DNA of 64,000 nt from Euborellia annulipes (GCA_023213315.1 JAKCPI010015395.1:1-64000), one strand, 5' to 3'; counted from the stretch's first letter, positions 10,910 to 21,108 are shown. The notes: generated by a model from the letters alone, not told the origin. Program-made: numbers and translations.

Positions 10910-11795
10910 AATGAAATCAAATTATTACAAAATTTTTTTGAAATATTGTGAAAATATTCCAGCAATATTTTTTTTGCAATATTTCAAATAAAATATTGCT
11001 GTAATATTATTATAATAATGTAAAAAATTTTTGTTATAATCCGATTCAAAATTTCTTTGCAATGTTACAGTAATATACCAGTAATATTTTTTTGGAATGT
11101 TGCAAATAAAATATTGCTGGAATATTATCACAATATTTCAAAAAAATTTGTTGAACCGAATATTGAAAATTTTTTTTCAATATTACAATAATATTTCACC
11201 AATATTATATTTGTAATATTGCAAAAAAATATTGCTGGATTATTTCTATAATATTACAAAAAATTTTAGGAAAATTTGTTCTAAAAATTTTTTTTAAATA
11301 TTATAATAATGTTCCAGCAATATTTTATTTGCAACATTCCAAAAAATATTGCTGCGATATTGCCACAATGTTGTAAGATAGAAAGATTCCTGCAACATTC
11401 CAGCAATATTTTGTGCTCTGTGGGTAATTATCAGGAATAATATCAAAAAATTAAATTTTGACATCTACGAATTCATTTCTCATTTTTCAAAAAAAAGGAT
11501 TTTGGTTTATTTAAGGTAAATAATATATAATATTATAGATTAAATAACTTTTTATTGGTTGTTTACATCATAAAAAACAACGTGTTAGGAACATAAATCA
11601 TTATTGCAAAATGAAAATCCTGCATTGAAATATTGTAAAAATAATTTTAAACTTTTACTTTAAATATAAATTTTTTTCGGACATATTTCATACAAAATAT
11701 TATTAAATATAGCATTTGAAATAATATTCCGTGCTTAACTTAATTTTGAATTTTTTTTTGGAGTTGACACACATTTGCATAACAGGGTCCATATA

Positions 11796-12310
11796 GCCTT
11801 AATAAAAAAATTTCTAATAAATAAAATTTTAGCCACGTGTGAATATTCTCTAGGAAATTCTGAATTGATTACAAAAAATCCGATACAATTTGGATTAAAG
11901 ATGACGGAATTTTAGACAAGTGAAGTTTCAAGGTTTTTTTCTTCTCCCGTGTTAATTAATTTGCTTCTGTTAACTCGAGCAAAGGAGGGGAAGTGACAGC
12001 GCCCCGCCCTCCCCCCCCCCCTCGCTCCCATTGTCGACTGGCTGCTTGGCGCCACCTCGCCCCGCCCCTTCTCTTATTTTTCATTTGATTATTAACTAAA
12101 TTTATTTCCTCTTTATTTAAAATTTACAGCACCTAGCTGTGAATTCCTCGAAACGATTATATATAACAACCTTGGAAATTCTCATGATGGAAATTCTATA
12201 ATATGTACCATTATAAAATAATAAAAAAAAATCATAAAGATTTCTTTATTGGGTTCTAAAATCATTCATTCCATATGGTCTTCACTTGAGGGGGGATTCT
12301 CTTTCTTCAA
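11796..12310. other. Intergenic, no recognised feature
   Basis: A/T-rich DNA with a locally G/C-rich patch at about 11985-12075, including a run of Cs. I see no ORF, hairpin or repeat match of note. Confidence 0.5.
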
Positions 12311-12312
12311 TA

Positions 12313-13190
12313 GCCGGCCATACACGAACGGTTATTTTTGACGGGCCAAGCCCGCACGTCACTCCCGTGGGTTTAACCCACGGGACTGACCTGCCGGCCA
12401 AGGCCTGTCTGTCGTCCACTAACGTGCAGGTCGCGTCCGCCAACAAACCCACCCGCGGACTTCACCTGTACGTGTGTGGTGTAAACCCGCGGTTTTTCTT
12501 CCATTTCTCGCGGGTCTGAGACCTTTCATGCATGCTCGATGGCGAGAGTGACGGGCCACGGGTTTTTCAACATAACCTTACATTTAGGCAGCCATTTTTA
12601 TTAGATTTTTAGTTTTTATCTCTGAATCTGTCTCTGATATATCATTATAACCTATAAAATTAATGTAAAATAATTAAAATAAATTAATAATTATTATAAT
12701 AAATTAATAATTATAATTATTAAAATAAATAAATAATTATAATTATTAAAATAAATTAATAATTATAATTATTAATTTATTATAATAATTATAATTATTA
12801 ATTTATTATAATAATTATAATTATTTATTTATTTTAATAATTATAATTATTAATTTATTATAATAATTATAATTATTAATTTATTATAAAAATTATAATT
12901 ATACATTGATTTTATAGGTTATAATAATATATCAGAGACAGATTCATATCAGAAAAATGGCCGGCTAAATATTAGATTATGTTGAAAAATTAAATTAAAA
13001 TAAACCTGTCAATTTTAACTGAGGGTTTGGCCTGCCAGCTAGATCCGCCCGTGTGTGTGCAAGCGTCAGGCCGCGATTCTGGGGCTTTGCCTGCTGTCCG
13101 ATAGTCCCGCCACTAACGTACAGGCCGCGCCCGTGATTTTCCAAGAAAAAACCGTCACCTGTCAAAAATACCCGTTCGTGTATGGCCGGC
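12313..13190. mobile_element. TA-flanked foldback element with A/T-only core
   Basis: Inverted ends GCCGGCCATACACGAACGG / CCGTTCGTGTATGGCCGGC type (right end near 13155-13190), each bordered by TA. A second inverted match covers 12575-12670 and 12895-12990 (ATCTCTGAATCTGTCTCTGA against its complement). The centre, about 12660-12905, is almost purely A and T and self-complementary (TAATTATAATTATTAA units). The outer arms are G/C-rich, unlike the surroundings. No coding content. Confidence 0.75.
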
Positions 13191-13316
13191 TAATGTCTTT
13201 TATCTGAAAAAGCGTGCCAGCCACATAAAGAATAAATTGAAAATAATTTTGATTTAGAAAAAAAATTTTCGAGTGTTTTCTGATAATATCAGAGAAGGAA
13301 AAAAAAAACAAATCTT

Positions 13317-13562
13317 TTTTTTTTTTTTTTAAACATTCACACTTTTTTCCTCATTCACACAGTCTTTTCGGCAACTTAGACCATTTAAGACTTTAAACGA
13401 TATCCGTTATTGATTATTAAACATATTGGGGTCCAGGCATTTATATTTAAGTCATTTGGTATCCAAATGCCTTAAATAAAATTATCGGACTGCCTGGGGT
13501 CCGAACCCGCGACGTTCGGTATAGAAGGTAGAAAAGGTACCAACTACTCAAGCCCCGTGGGC
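13317..13562 (-). mobile_element. SINE-A copy, full length with duplication
   Basis: tRNA-derived head (B box GGGTTCGGACCCCAGG on minus), body hairpin formed by CCATTTGG / CCAAATG, then GACTGTGTGAATGAGG and an A tail. Flanked by AAAACAAATCTT at 13305-13316 and again at 13563-13574. This 12-bp duplication shows LINE-mediated insertion. Family A has about 14 copies or fragments in the window. Confidence 0.88.
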
Positions 13563-13626
13563 AAAACAAATCTTAAGAAAAAGAAATTTTTTAAACTTTT
13601 TATAGCCCATTCATTTTTTTCTCTTA

Positions 13627-13676
<50 letters not shown>

Positions 13677-13913
13677 AATATATAAAGTATTGAATTCATG
13701 TCAAAAAATTCGATGTCGAGATTTTGATGGATATACACGTTTTAAGGTCCCCTGAATCCAAAAAAGGACAGACATGGTCTGTCTGTCTGTGTGTGTGTGT
13801 GTTCAATTTAAAGCATGAAGGAATTGAGCTAGGAGGTTGAAATTTTATATTTAATCAGGATTCGCAGGGACTTTGCAGCCAGATTAAATAAAAAAATCTT
13901 TTATTTAATTTTT

Positions 13914-13959
13914 ATTTGCCGACGTTTCGGTCGCAATCACGACCTTCATCAGGGCAAAT
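13914..13959 (-). ncRNA. Hammerhead-ribozyme-like core (left arm)
   Basis: Minus strand: stem I ATTTGCC, core CTGATGA, one extra A, stem II GGTCG-TGATTG-CGACC, core GAAA, palindromic ACGT as minimal stem III, C at the cleavage position, then stem I partner GGCAAAT. All conserved hammerhead core positions (CUGANGA, GAAA, H17) are present. The unpaired A between the first core block and stem II is atypical. Activity is untested. Confidence 0.55.
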
Positions 13960-14226
13960 ATTGTTAATTATATACGATCTTAGGTATCTTATTATTTATT
14001 GCAATTAAACACAATTTCTTTTTAACTTTGATATATACAAAATGTTATCATTTACTTGCTGCTCGGAGGTCTCTTATTCAAAAAAAAAAAAAAAAAAAAA
14101 AAAATTTTTTTTAAGAGACCTCCGAGCAGCAAGTAAATGATAACATTTTGTAGATATCAAAGTTAAAAAGAAATTGTGTTTAATTGCAATGAATAATGAT
14201 ACCTAAGATCGTGTATAATTAACAAT

Positions 14227-14273
14227 ATTTGCCCTGATGAAGGTCGTGATTGATGACCGAAACGTCGGCAAAT
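14227..14273 (+). ncRNA. Hammerhead-ribozyme-like core (right arm)
   Basis: Plus-strand partner of the previous site: ATTTGCC, CTGATGA, A, stem II GGTC...GACC (shortened by changes in the loop), GAAACGTC and GGCAAAT. Same order and same extra A. Confidence 0.5.
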
Positions 14274-14910
14274 AAAAATTAAATAAAAAGATTTTTTTAT
14301 TTAATCTCCTGGCTGCAAAGTCCCTGCGAATCCTGACTAAATCTCGACAGCCAAAAAACATCAATTTTATGTTTAAGTTAGGCACTCACCTGAGGCGTGA
14401 AAATAAGCTTTTAATCAAAATAGGCCAAAGAGTAATTACTTGTAATTCACTGATACACTTTTGTAAAAATATTCGCTCGCTTTTGCTAAGACATTCCATT
14501 TATATATTGCCCGTCTGTCAGTCTCTATTTAAAAACAACTATACGTGTGTATGTGATAAATTTAAAGCATGAAAGAATTGAGCTTAAATTAAGTTAGACA
14601 CCTCCCTGAGACGTATCACGAAGCTTTAAAAAAAATCGGCCAAAAAGTACTAGTATTTACTTGTTCAGTTTTTTTTTCTTAACGATTTTGGTTAAAATTC
14701 AAAAAAATCTATTTTTTTTTTTAGATGTCACACCAGATTTTTATTTTTTTTTTTATAAATAATCTAGATACATGTATCTATTCCAATTGATTTCCCCGGA
14801 TGTTTTAAAGTTTTTCAATATTGAGTTTTGTCACTATCTCTAACCTCTCGGTCACGAGAGGGAAGTTTTTCCTTTTTATTTATTTCGGTTGTAGGTCAGA
14901 GACCAGCCCA

Positions 14911-15189
14911 GTGGCGTAGTGAGCTTAACTCGCGCCCGGGGGACAATACCTTTTTAGCGCCCCCCCCCCCCCCCCATTCGAAAACCATATAATATTATAT
15001 GTAAAATATACATAATTATTATATTACACTGGCACTAAATTTAAAATATATTTTCCAGAAATCAATTATAATAAAAATAAAAATTATCCAGCAATATTTT
15101 GTTTTGCGGACCATTTGGCGCCCATTTGTGAGTAGTGCCCGGGGCATGATGACCCCCTTGCCCCCCTCCCCCTCTCGCTACGTCACTAG
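14911..15189. mobile_element. MITE with CAGTGGCGTAGTGAG ends
   Basis: Inverted ends AGTGGCGTAGTGAG and CTCGCTACGTCACT enclose a 280-base A/T-rich core with CGCCCGGGG at both sides and a C run at 14961-14976. A second copy lies at 28051-28410. Probably hAT-like from the ends; no duplication could be fixed here. Confidence 0.6.
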
Positions 15190-15795
15190 CTACTATCTAT
15201 CTATTAAACACAACACAAGGCATGTGATACATCGTTTCTGGATAAAATTTCACCTTGAATAAGAATTTGCATACGAAATTTTAATATCTCTAATAGTTTT
15301 CGATTAATTGATACAAATTCTAAAAATATAAGATTTTTAATTTAACCACTTCTTAAACATATGACACGGGGAAAATATGGGGGATTTGATGAGGATTAAG
15401 AATCTACTTTTGTTATTTTTGTATCTCAATTATTTTTCGAGTTATACTCAAAAAACGATACAAAATTTGAGAAGGCTTAATATCATTAAACATAAAAGGT
15501 AGAAGATATTTAAGATATCGAATAAATTTTGTATTTAATGCAGATAACGAATCAATAAACACCAATTTTATATCTTTTTTAGTTTTTAGCAAATCTACGA
15601 AAATTCAAGCAAACATAGATGTCACATTCTCTTATTAAATAGAGCAAACTAGTAATTGACATAAATGTGTAAGATTCAGGATTTAGTGCTGATTTTAATG
15701 CACTATTCACTATTTCTATATATTGAATAGATTTTTTTTATTATTTTGAAAAGAAAAAAATTCATCTGTCAAAATAAATTAAAAACGATTTTTTA
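15190..15795 (+). repeat. R1 repeat segment
   Basis: Matches 27650-28050 inverted and 6560-6890 direct. No reading frame of interest. Confidence 0.6.
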
Positions 15796-16023
15796 TTTTT
15801 TTTTTTTTTTTTTTAAAACATTCACACTTTTTTCTCATTCACACTCACACTCACACACACATTCACACTGTCTTTTCGGCAGCTCAGGCCATATAAGACA
15901 TTTACGATAACCGTTATTTATGAATTTATATATATTAGGGTCCAGGCATTTTTATTTAAGCCATCTGGTATCCAGATGGCTTAAATAAAATCATCGGACT
16001 GCCTGGGGTCCGAACCCGCGACG

Positions 16024-17046
16024 CACAGTGGGCTGAAATCGAAAAAAAGCGGCCATAATTATCTTTTTTTGGGCGGATTTTTACAAAATTAAAACGATAC
16101 ATACAGAATCATATGTTCTTCTATACCCTTCAATATTTTCATGTTTTACCGAAAGGGGTTGAAATTACCCCTTGACAAAGTTGAAAAAAAAAATTATGAT
16201 GTGTGAATTATAAAATAAAACTTATGTCAAAAAATCAAAAAAAATATGCTTTTTACAAAAATGACATTTATTTTTACAAAAAACATTCATGGGGTGAACT
16301 ACCCCTTACTGAAGGGAGCAAAAAAATATTTTTTTTTTTGATAATTACAAGCAATATGTCTTTATATACATTTTAATGGATGCTGATTCCAAAGATGTCA
16401 TCTATTTTTACAAAAACATACATGGGTGAACTACCCCTTATTCAAGGTGTCAAAAAAAATTTTGCTTTGATAATTACAAGCAATATGTCTTTATATACAT
16501 TTTAAAGGTCACTTGTTACAAAAATGTCATTTATTTCTACAAAATATATACATGGGATAAACTACCCCTTACTCAAAGGGTCAAAAAATAATTTTTTTTA
16601 TATAAGCTTATACAAGCAATAATTCTTTATATACATTTTAATGGATTGCTGATTACAAAGATGACTTATTTTCTCTTCCCTCAACATTGGGGGGAGGGGC
16701 TCGAACCCCTTGGGCCCCTTGGACTCGGCTTCTATGTCTCTGTCATTATACTTAAATAAAAATTATTTGCTAAAAAATAAATATCATTACTAGAGACCGG
16801 ACAAAAAAGCATAAAAAAATGGAAAAAAAAGTGCTTAAAAAAGCATAAAAAACTTGAATAATAAGTTGTTAAATAAGCATAAAAGTTGAAAAAAAGCATC
16901 TCATAAGCAATTTTTACTCATACCAATGGCGTATACAAATTCTTTTTTTAAAGAAACTAAATTTATTCCCCCCACCCTGCGAAAAATTTTGTTTTTTGCG
17001 GAACCAAATTTTTTCACCCTGCGGAAAAATTTTTTTACAATGCTAT

Positions 17047-17077
<31 letters not shown>

Positions 17078-18372
17078 GGGAGGGGGCCGCCCCCCCCTTA
17101 TACACGTCCCTGGTGTATGCGTGTGTGAATGGGAAAAAAGTGTGTTTTTTAATAAAAAAAAAAAAAATTATAAATTTTCGTAAAATAAGTTCAAATAAGC
17201 ACGAAAGGGAAAAAAAAGCATGAAAACTCAAAAAAAGCAAAAAAAGCATAAAAAATGCAATCTCAATGCACTTAGTTTTTCCTAATTCGTATAGAAATTA
17301 AATATCTAATGGTTGCTTATAAAATTGAGCAATAAGCATTTTGCTTAAAATCCGGTCTCTAATCATTACTATAATATAAAGCCACTAACTTCTGTTTTAT
17401 GTTCCTGTTTACCACTCTCTCTCGCTGATTGGCCAGAGACAAAGGAAGTGGAGTCAGCGAAGGAAATTTAAAACTTTAAAGTCGAGCAATTGCAAAATTT
17501 CCAAATAATGAGCAAGAATAAATTTGATGCACTTGCTCATCGAAGGCATGTAAGAGGGTCCAGGGGGGCTTTACCACTTGTATACAAAAATTATATAGTT
17601 ATTTCAATAATATTAATAAGAATATGAACAAGAAAAGATACAATTTTCAAATATTGGATATTCCCTTTTCATAGATTATTTTTTCAAAAGATTATAAAAT
17701 TTGAGGCCCCACCGTAAAATTTTATGGTCATTCTAATAATAGCCTGATTTTATTTTGTCCGTCAGCCCTTTGTCACGTTTCAATATTATCTGTAAAGCAG
17801 AGAGAAGTTCATATGGTTTGAGGGAAATCATTTCTTTTTCTGCCGATTTAATTATAAAAAAATTAATAAAAATTCGGCGGGCAAATTCGGGCAAAAAGTT
17901 TCAATGCAATCATGTTCTACAAGTATTCTAGTTTCAGAATCTATTGAGTTTGTTAGGGATCCGCATGGATCCCATATACTTTTTGAAATTGAAAAAAAAT
18001 TTATATTGCTTTTTTTTTACTTACAAAAAAAATTTATTTAAAAATAAATAACTGAAATACAAGAAAAACAAAAATATTTTCAGAAAGAAGATAAATTTAT
18101 CTATGATTCAAAAAAAAATTTCATTAAAATTGGATTAATATTAATACATTAAAAAAATTTCTGAATATCGACTTAAAACGCCAAGAAAAGTTAGTAAGTT
18201 TTCTTGCCCACTTTGGCGCTCTATAACTCTGGTTTGGATTGGGTAAAAAAAAATGAATTATTGTCCTGAGGTCCACATATAGTCTTTTATTGGTGTGCAA
18301 AACGTTGGCTTTATATTTTGAAGTTCATTTTTTCGAATTATGGCCGCTTTTTTCCTATTTCAGCCCACTGTG
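16024..18372. mobile_element. Transib-like non-autonomous transposon
   Basis: Ends CACAGTGGGCTGAAAT and ATTTCAGCCCACTGTG. Inverted similarity extends about 38 bases, to AGCGGCCATAATT. The insertion is flanked by the 5-bp duplication CGACG (16019-16023 and 18373-18377). Transib transposons, relatives of RAG1, are known for 5-bp G/C-rich duplications and CAC-W-R-TG ends. No transposase ORF is visible in the 1.8 kb that remains after removing the inner MITE. The interior has three diverged direct repeats with TACATGGG-TGAACTACCCCTTA at about 16290, 16430 and 16555. A second copy is at 20541-20638 plus 23148-24020. Confidence 0.7.
16791..17361. mobile_element. hAT-like MITE with TAGAGACCGGA ends
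   Basis: TAGAGACCGGA at the left and TCCGGTCTCTA at the right, with the 8-bp duplication ATCATTAC at 16783-16790 and 17362-17369. The sister Transib copy (near 23545) is uninterrupted at this point. The interior is rich in AAAAAAGCATAAAAA units and contains a poly-T run and a G run at about 17050-17095. Relatives: 51230-51835 and 62686-63808. Confidence 0.85.
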
Positions 18373-18428
18373 CGACGTTTGGTATATGAGGTTAGCACGC
18401 TAACCTCTACACCACGCCCCGTGGGCTC

Positions 18429-19330
18429 GATTTTTTTATTATTTTTAGGACATTCCTTGGCCAAAAATGGATTGTTTTAGTTAGAATATTTTATATTTTA
18501 ATTTATTCAATCGATATCAAGCCCTAAATGTGTTTATTTAATTTAAAAAACAATAAATTAAAAAATATTGGCGGGAGTTGACGTTAGAAGTCGTGAGTGT
18601 CATCAATAAACCCTCATTTTATGTGGGCCTAACTAAATAGAAAAATTCCTATGGCTTTATAATTGATTCAAGAGACCAGTTTTTGCATTTTGCCTCAAAT
18701 CCGTGAATAAATAAGAGAGATTTAGCGATTTGTTGAAAAGCAATCTCGCGCGAGACGAAAGGCTTAGACAAGAGTTACGCAAGTCTCCCTGGCTGGTCTC
18801 TCGGCGCCGATCGAATTGGAAAAAAATATTTGATGCTCTTCCATTAGTTGAAATAATTGTCAAATTGATTGATTTCATCTGTTTATTACTCAAATTTTAT
18901 AAAATTTTATTCTCAAATCTTATAATGTTGCTAAATTAAGGGATCTTAGAAATTCTTTTTATACATGTTGTGGGTTGTGTATAAACAACGAGCTAGTAAA
19001 ATAAAATTAACAAGCCTCAAAAATTGAAAGCTGAATTGATAAAAACAACAAGGACTAGAATATTTTCACAAGAGGACATAAAATTTCATCCAATTCTAAT
19101 ATGAAATGAAATCTTTTTTTTTTTTTAGGGCGAGTCCCTTGAGAAAAATAAGCTCTGCATGGACCCCGAGCACATTCGTTGAGAGGGTCTAAACCTTTAG
19201 AGCGCTAATTTAACGAAACCATTGGAGCTAGAAGGCTAGAAATTTTATATATGCATAGGCAAACATTCAGAGATCAATGATCCTTGTGACTTGAATATCT
19301 CCACTGTCTTTTTTTTATTTTTTTTTAATC
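18429..19330 (+). repeat. R1 repeat segment, longest piece
   Basis: Matches inverted 26430-27640 except that the latter carries THR copy 7. The block 18560-18950 is the most widely repeated part of R1. Its short ORFs (18657-18939) recur in other copies because of shared ancestry and are not convincing genes. Confidence 0.6.
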
Positions 19331-19487
19331 CACTGTTTTAAGAGGTATAATTATGATGAATATACGGAAAGAATGGTTCTTCAGCTAAAGATTTCACTAG
19401 CTAAATATTTTTCGAGATCTATATATTTGAATAAGATAATAGTATTCAAAATACCTCGATTCGGACTTTAACTGTCATAGATATATT

Positions 19488-19742
19488 TAACAAGACATGT
19501 GAGTGTTTTTTTATTGATGAGGCCAAACATCCCATGGCCCCCGGGAATCGAACCCAGGATCTCCGCCTTTCCGGGGCATAGGCGTGCATTCCATTGCACC
19601 AGGCCGCCGGACCCTCGACCTGCACCAATAAAACTCACGCACGCCTATGCCCCGGAAAGGCGGAGATCCTGGGTTCCATTCCCGGGGGCCATGGGATGTT
19701 TTGGCCTCATCAATAAAAAACACTCACATGTCTTGTTAAATA
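19488..19742. mobile_element. Inverted pair of a third tRNA-like repeat (SINE-C)
   Basis: Arms 19488-19590 and about 19630-19742 are reverse complements. They carry a tRNA-like head with A box (TGGTGCAATGGAATGC) and B box (GGGTTCGATTCCCGGGG; right arm GGGTTCCATTCCCGGGG). The outer ends pair over AACAAGACATGTGAGTG. A degraded inverted pair of the same head lies at 62085-62180. Not a functional tRNA: the arms do not close a normal cloverleaf. Confidence 0.65.
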
Positions 19743-19758
19743 AAGATTTCACCATTTA

Positions 19759-20096
19759 ATAAGATTTAAACTTTCGACCGTTGGTTCTCGTTGAAACATT
19801 TTGTAAATTAAAATTAAATTTACAAATTAAACACTAGGTTATTTGTTTCAAAGGTTTTATTAATTAAAAATTAACACTTAATACGTATTTCGACAATTTC
19901 TTGTCATCCTCAGAAGTGATTACATTCTAATACATGAAAGTAGATACTATACTATATATCTACTTTCATGTATTAGAATGTAATCACTTTCTGAGAATGA
20001 CAGAAAATTGTCGAAACTACGTGTTAAGTGTTAATTTTAATTAATAAACCTTTTTGAGACAAATAACCTAGTGTTTAATTTGTATATTTAATTTTA
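19759..20096. mobile_element. Penelope-like inverted insertion with hammerhead-like core
   Basis: Palindromic arms (about 19800-19945 and 19955-20095) with a tail of about 50 bases on the left. Bordered by the 13-bp direct repeat ATTTCACCATTTA (19746-19758 and 20097-20109). The left arm holds an intact hammerhead-like core; the right arm's version is degraded (CTGAGAA). Confidence 0.65.
19875..19918 (-). ncRNA. Hammerhead-like core with fully palindromic stem III
   Basis: Minus strand order: CACTT (stem I), CTGAGGA, extra T, GACAA-GAAA-TTGTC (stem II), GAAA, then the palindrome ATACGTAT as stem III, T at the cleavage position, AAGTG closing stem I. Every core position fits CUGANGA / GAAA / H17. 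The stem III palindrome leaves no loop, which suits pairing between two molecules. Confidence 0.55.
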
Positions 20097-20169
20097 ATTT
20101 CACCATTTATTTTTTCTTATCATTCTATTTTACCGCGCTGCGGTAAATTATAATTTGAAAGTTTAAAAC

Positions 20170-20485
20170 ACTTTAGATTCCAAATTCATAAATCAATTAT
20201 TTTTTACATGCTCTTTAAAATGTATATTCTCATTTTGCTCTCAGAATTGTTTGAAGCACACTTTACTCTTGTACTTCATAGGAAAGATAGGGGAACCAAA
20301 TGGCTTTAATAAGGGGATTGTCTTTTTCCTAATCCTTTTCATTCATTGTATATTTCAATATACTGTACAACTATGTATAGGAAAGATAGGAGAAATGGTT
20401 GCCTTGGTACAAAATATAAATATTTTCCTTTGTTTATAAAGTTTACATCTTGAAATATATCTCGACCATAGATCTCAACACAAAC
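20170..20485 (+). repeat. THR fragment
   Basis: Right-middle THR body (AAATCAATTATTTTTTACATGC to AATATATCTCGACC) without either terminal hairpin. About 90 bases are inserted near 20291-20380, so the GAAAGATAGG block appears twice. Confidence 0.6.
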
Positions 20486-20490
20486 GCCTA

Positions 20491-20540
20491 CGGGCTTGGT
20501 CTAATTGGTAGCGTGCCTCCCTTCTATACCGAACGTCGCA
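20491..20540 (+). mobile_element. SINE-A head, cut by a second Transib-like element
   Basis: Reads CGGGCTTGGTCTAATTGGTAG through ACCGAACGTCG and stops exactly where CACAGTGGG begins. The pentamer is CGTCG, the complement of the site used at 16019. The rest of the SINE is not found downstream. Confidence 0.65.
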
Positions 20541-21108
20541 CAGTGGGTTGAAATTGAAAAAAAGCGGCCATAATTATCTTTTTTTGGGCGGATTTTTACA
20601 AAATTAAAACTATACATACAGAATCATATGTTCTTCTATTGGGATCTTTAGTAGAGTCCCTGTATATCAGAGTCTGGCCATACGAGCGACCGTTAGAATT
20701 GTCGGCCATCTTTCTTCCGACCGCTCCATTGAATACATGGAGAAAAAATGATTTTTTTTTGTTAATTAATTATATAATAATTTTATTCAAAAAAAAACTT
20801 ATAGAAACAGAAGCTAATAGTTTAATGATTATTTATATACTAAAAAAAAGTAAGTAAAACTACTCAAAATAATTTATTTAATGAAAAAACATTTGAATTT
20901 GACATTTCCCAATCTGTCATTTTTCACTTTCTCATAGCTATATATGTAATATTTATTTCTAAAATAAAGTAAATAATCTCAAGAATATTATTTAAATGAA
21001 TGAATTATTTTTCCTTTACTTTTTCTTTTAAAATATACATTTGGAATTTATAAATTAGACCTACTCTATATGTGAAAAATTTGATAAGAGCTTTGACTTT
21101 ATCACGGA

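Larger units (their letters stand above)
9489..11424. mobile_element. Non-autonomous DNA element built of AATATTGC-type motif arrays
   Basis: Ends are inverted: ACATAGCACAAAATATTGCA on the left and TGCTGGAATG-type sequence closing AATATTTTGTGCTCTGTGG on the right. The interior holds dozens of short variants of AATATTGC / GCAATATT and CAGCAACATTCC. It also has a direct repeat (9545-9610 and 9710-9775) and a smaller palindrome at about 9805-9985 around ATGCATATATGCAT. The insertion is shown by the uninterrupted sister copy near 55020. Superfamily unknown; the duplication is not clear. Confidence 0.6.
8964..11793. mobile_element. TA-flanked DNA transposon (TATGGACCC ends) with nested insertions
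   Basis: Inverted ends TATGGACCCTGTTATGCAAA / TTTGCATAACAGGGTCCATA are bordered by TA on both sides (8962-8963 and 11794-11795). This suits a Tc1/mariner-like target. A shorter copy at 54559-55363 has the same ends and flanking body without the 1.9-kb insertion at about 9489-11424. No transposase is visible, so the element is non-autonomous. Confidence 0.7.
13855..14362. mobile_element. Penelope-like inverted terminal insertion with hammerhead-like cores
   Basis: Near-perfect palindrome: arms of about 230 bases (13859-14090 and 14105-14335) around an A run. A tail of about 27 bases on the right is not in the left arm. The host THR sequence is duplicated on both sides: AATTTTATATTTAA at 13841-13854 and AATTTTATGTTTAA at 14363-14376, 14 bp with one mismatch. 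Each arm contains the CTGATGA...GAAACGTC motif. Duplication length, tail and inverted pseudo-LTRs resemble Penelope-like elements that lost their coding part. The class is inferred; there is no RT or GIY-YIG region here. Confidence 0.65.
13610..14741 (+). repeat. THR copy 5, split by a hairpin insertion
   Basis: The left end is degraded by an expanded (TA)n run (13629-13672). The body follows to 13854, resumes at 14363 and closes with GTCACACCAGATTTTTA near 14727-14741. The intervening 13855-14362 is a Penelope-like inverted insertion. Confidence 0.75.
15796..18428 (-). mobile_element. SINE-A copy, split by a Transib-like element
   Basis: The SINE body and B box lie at 15796-16023, the A box part at 18373-18428. 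Between them the sequence is interrupted exactly at CGACG. Rejoining at that pentamer restores the family's order. The SINE itself sits in R1 with a T-rich duplication (CGATTTTTTATT type at 15786 and 18428). Confidence 0.8.
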
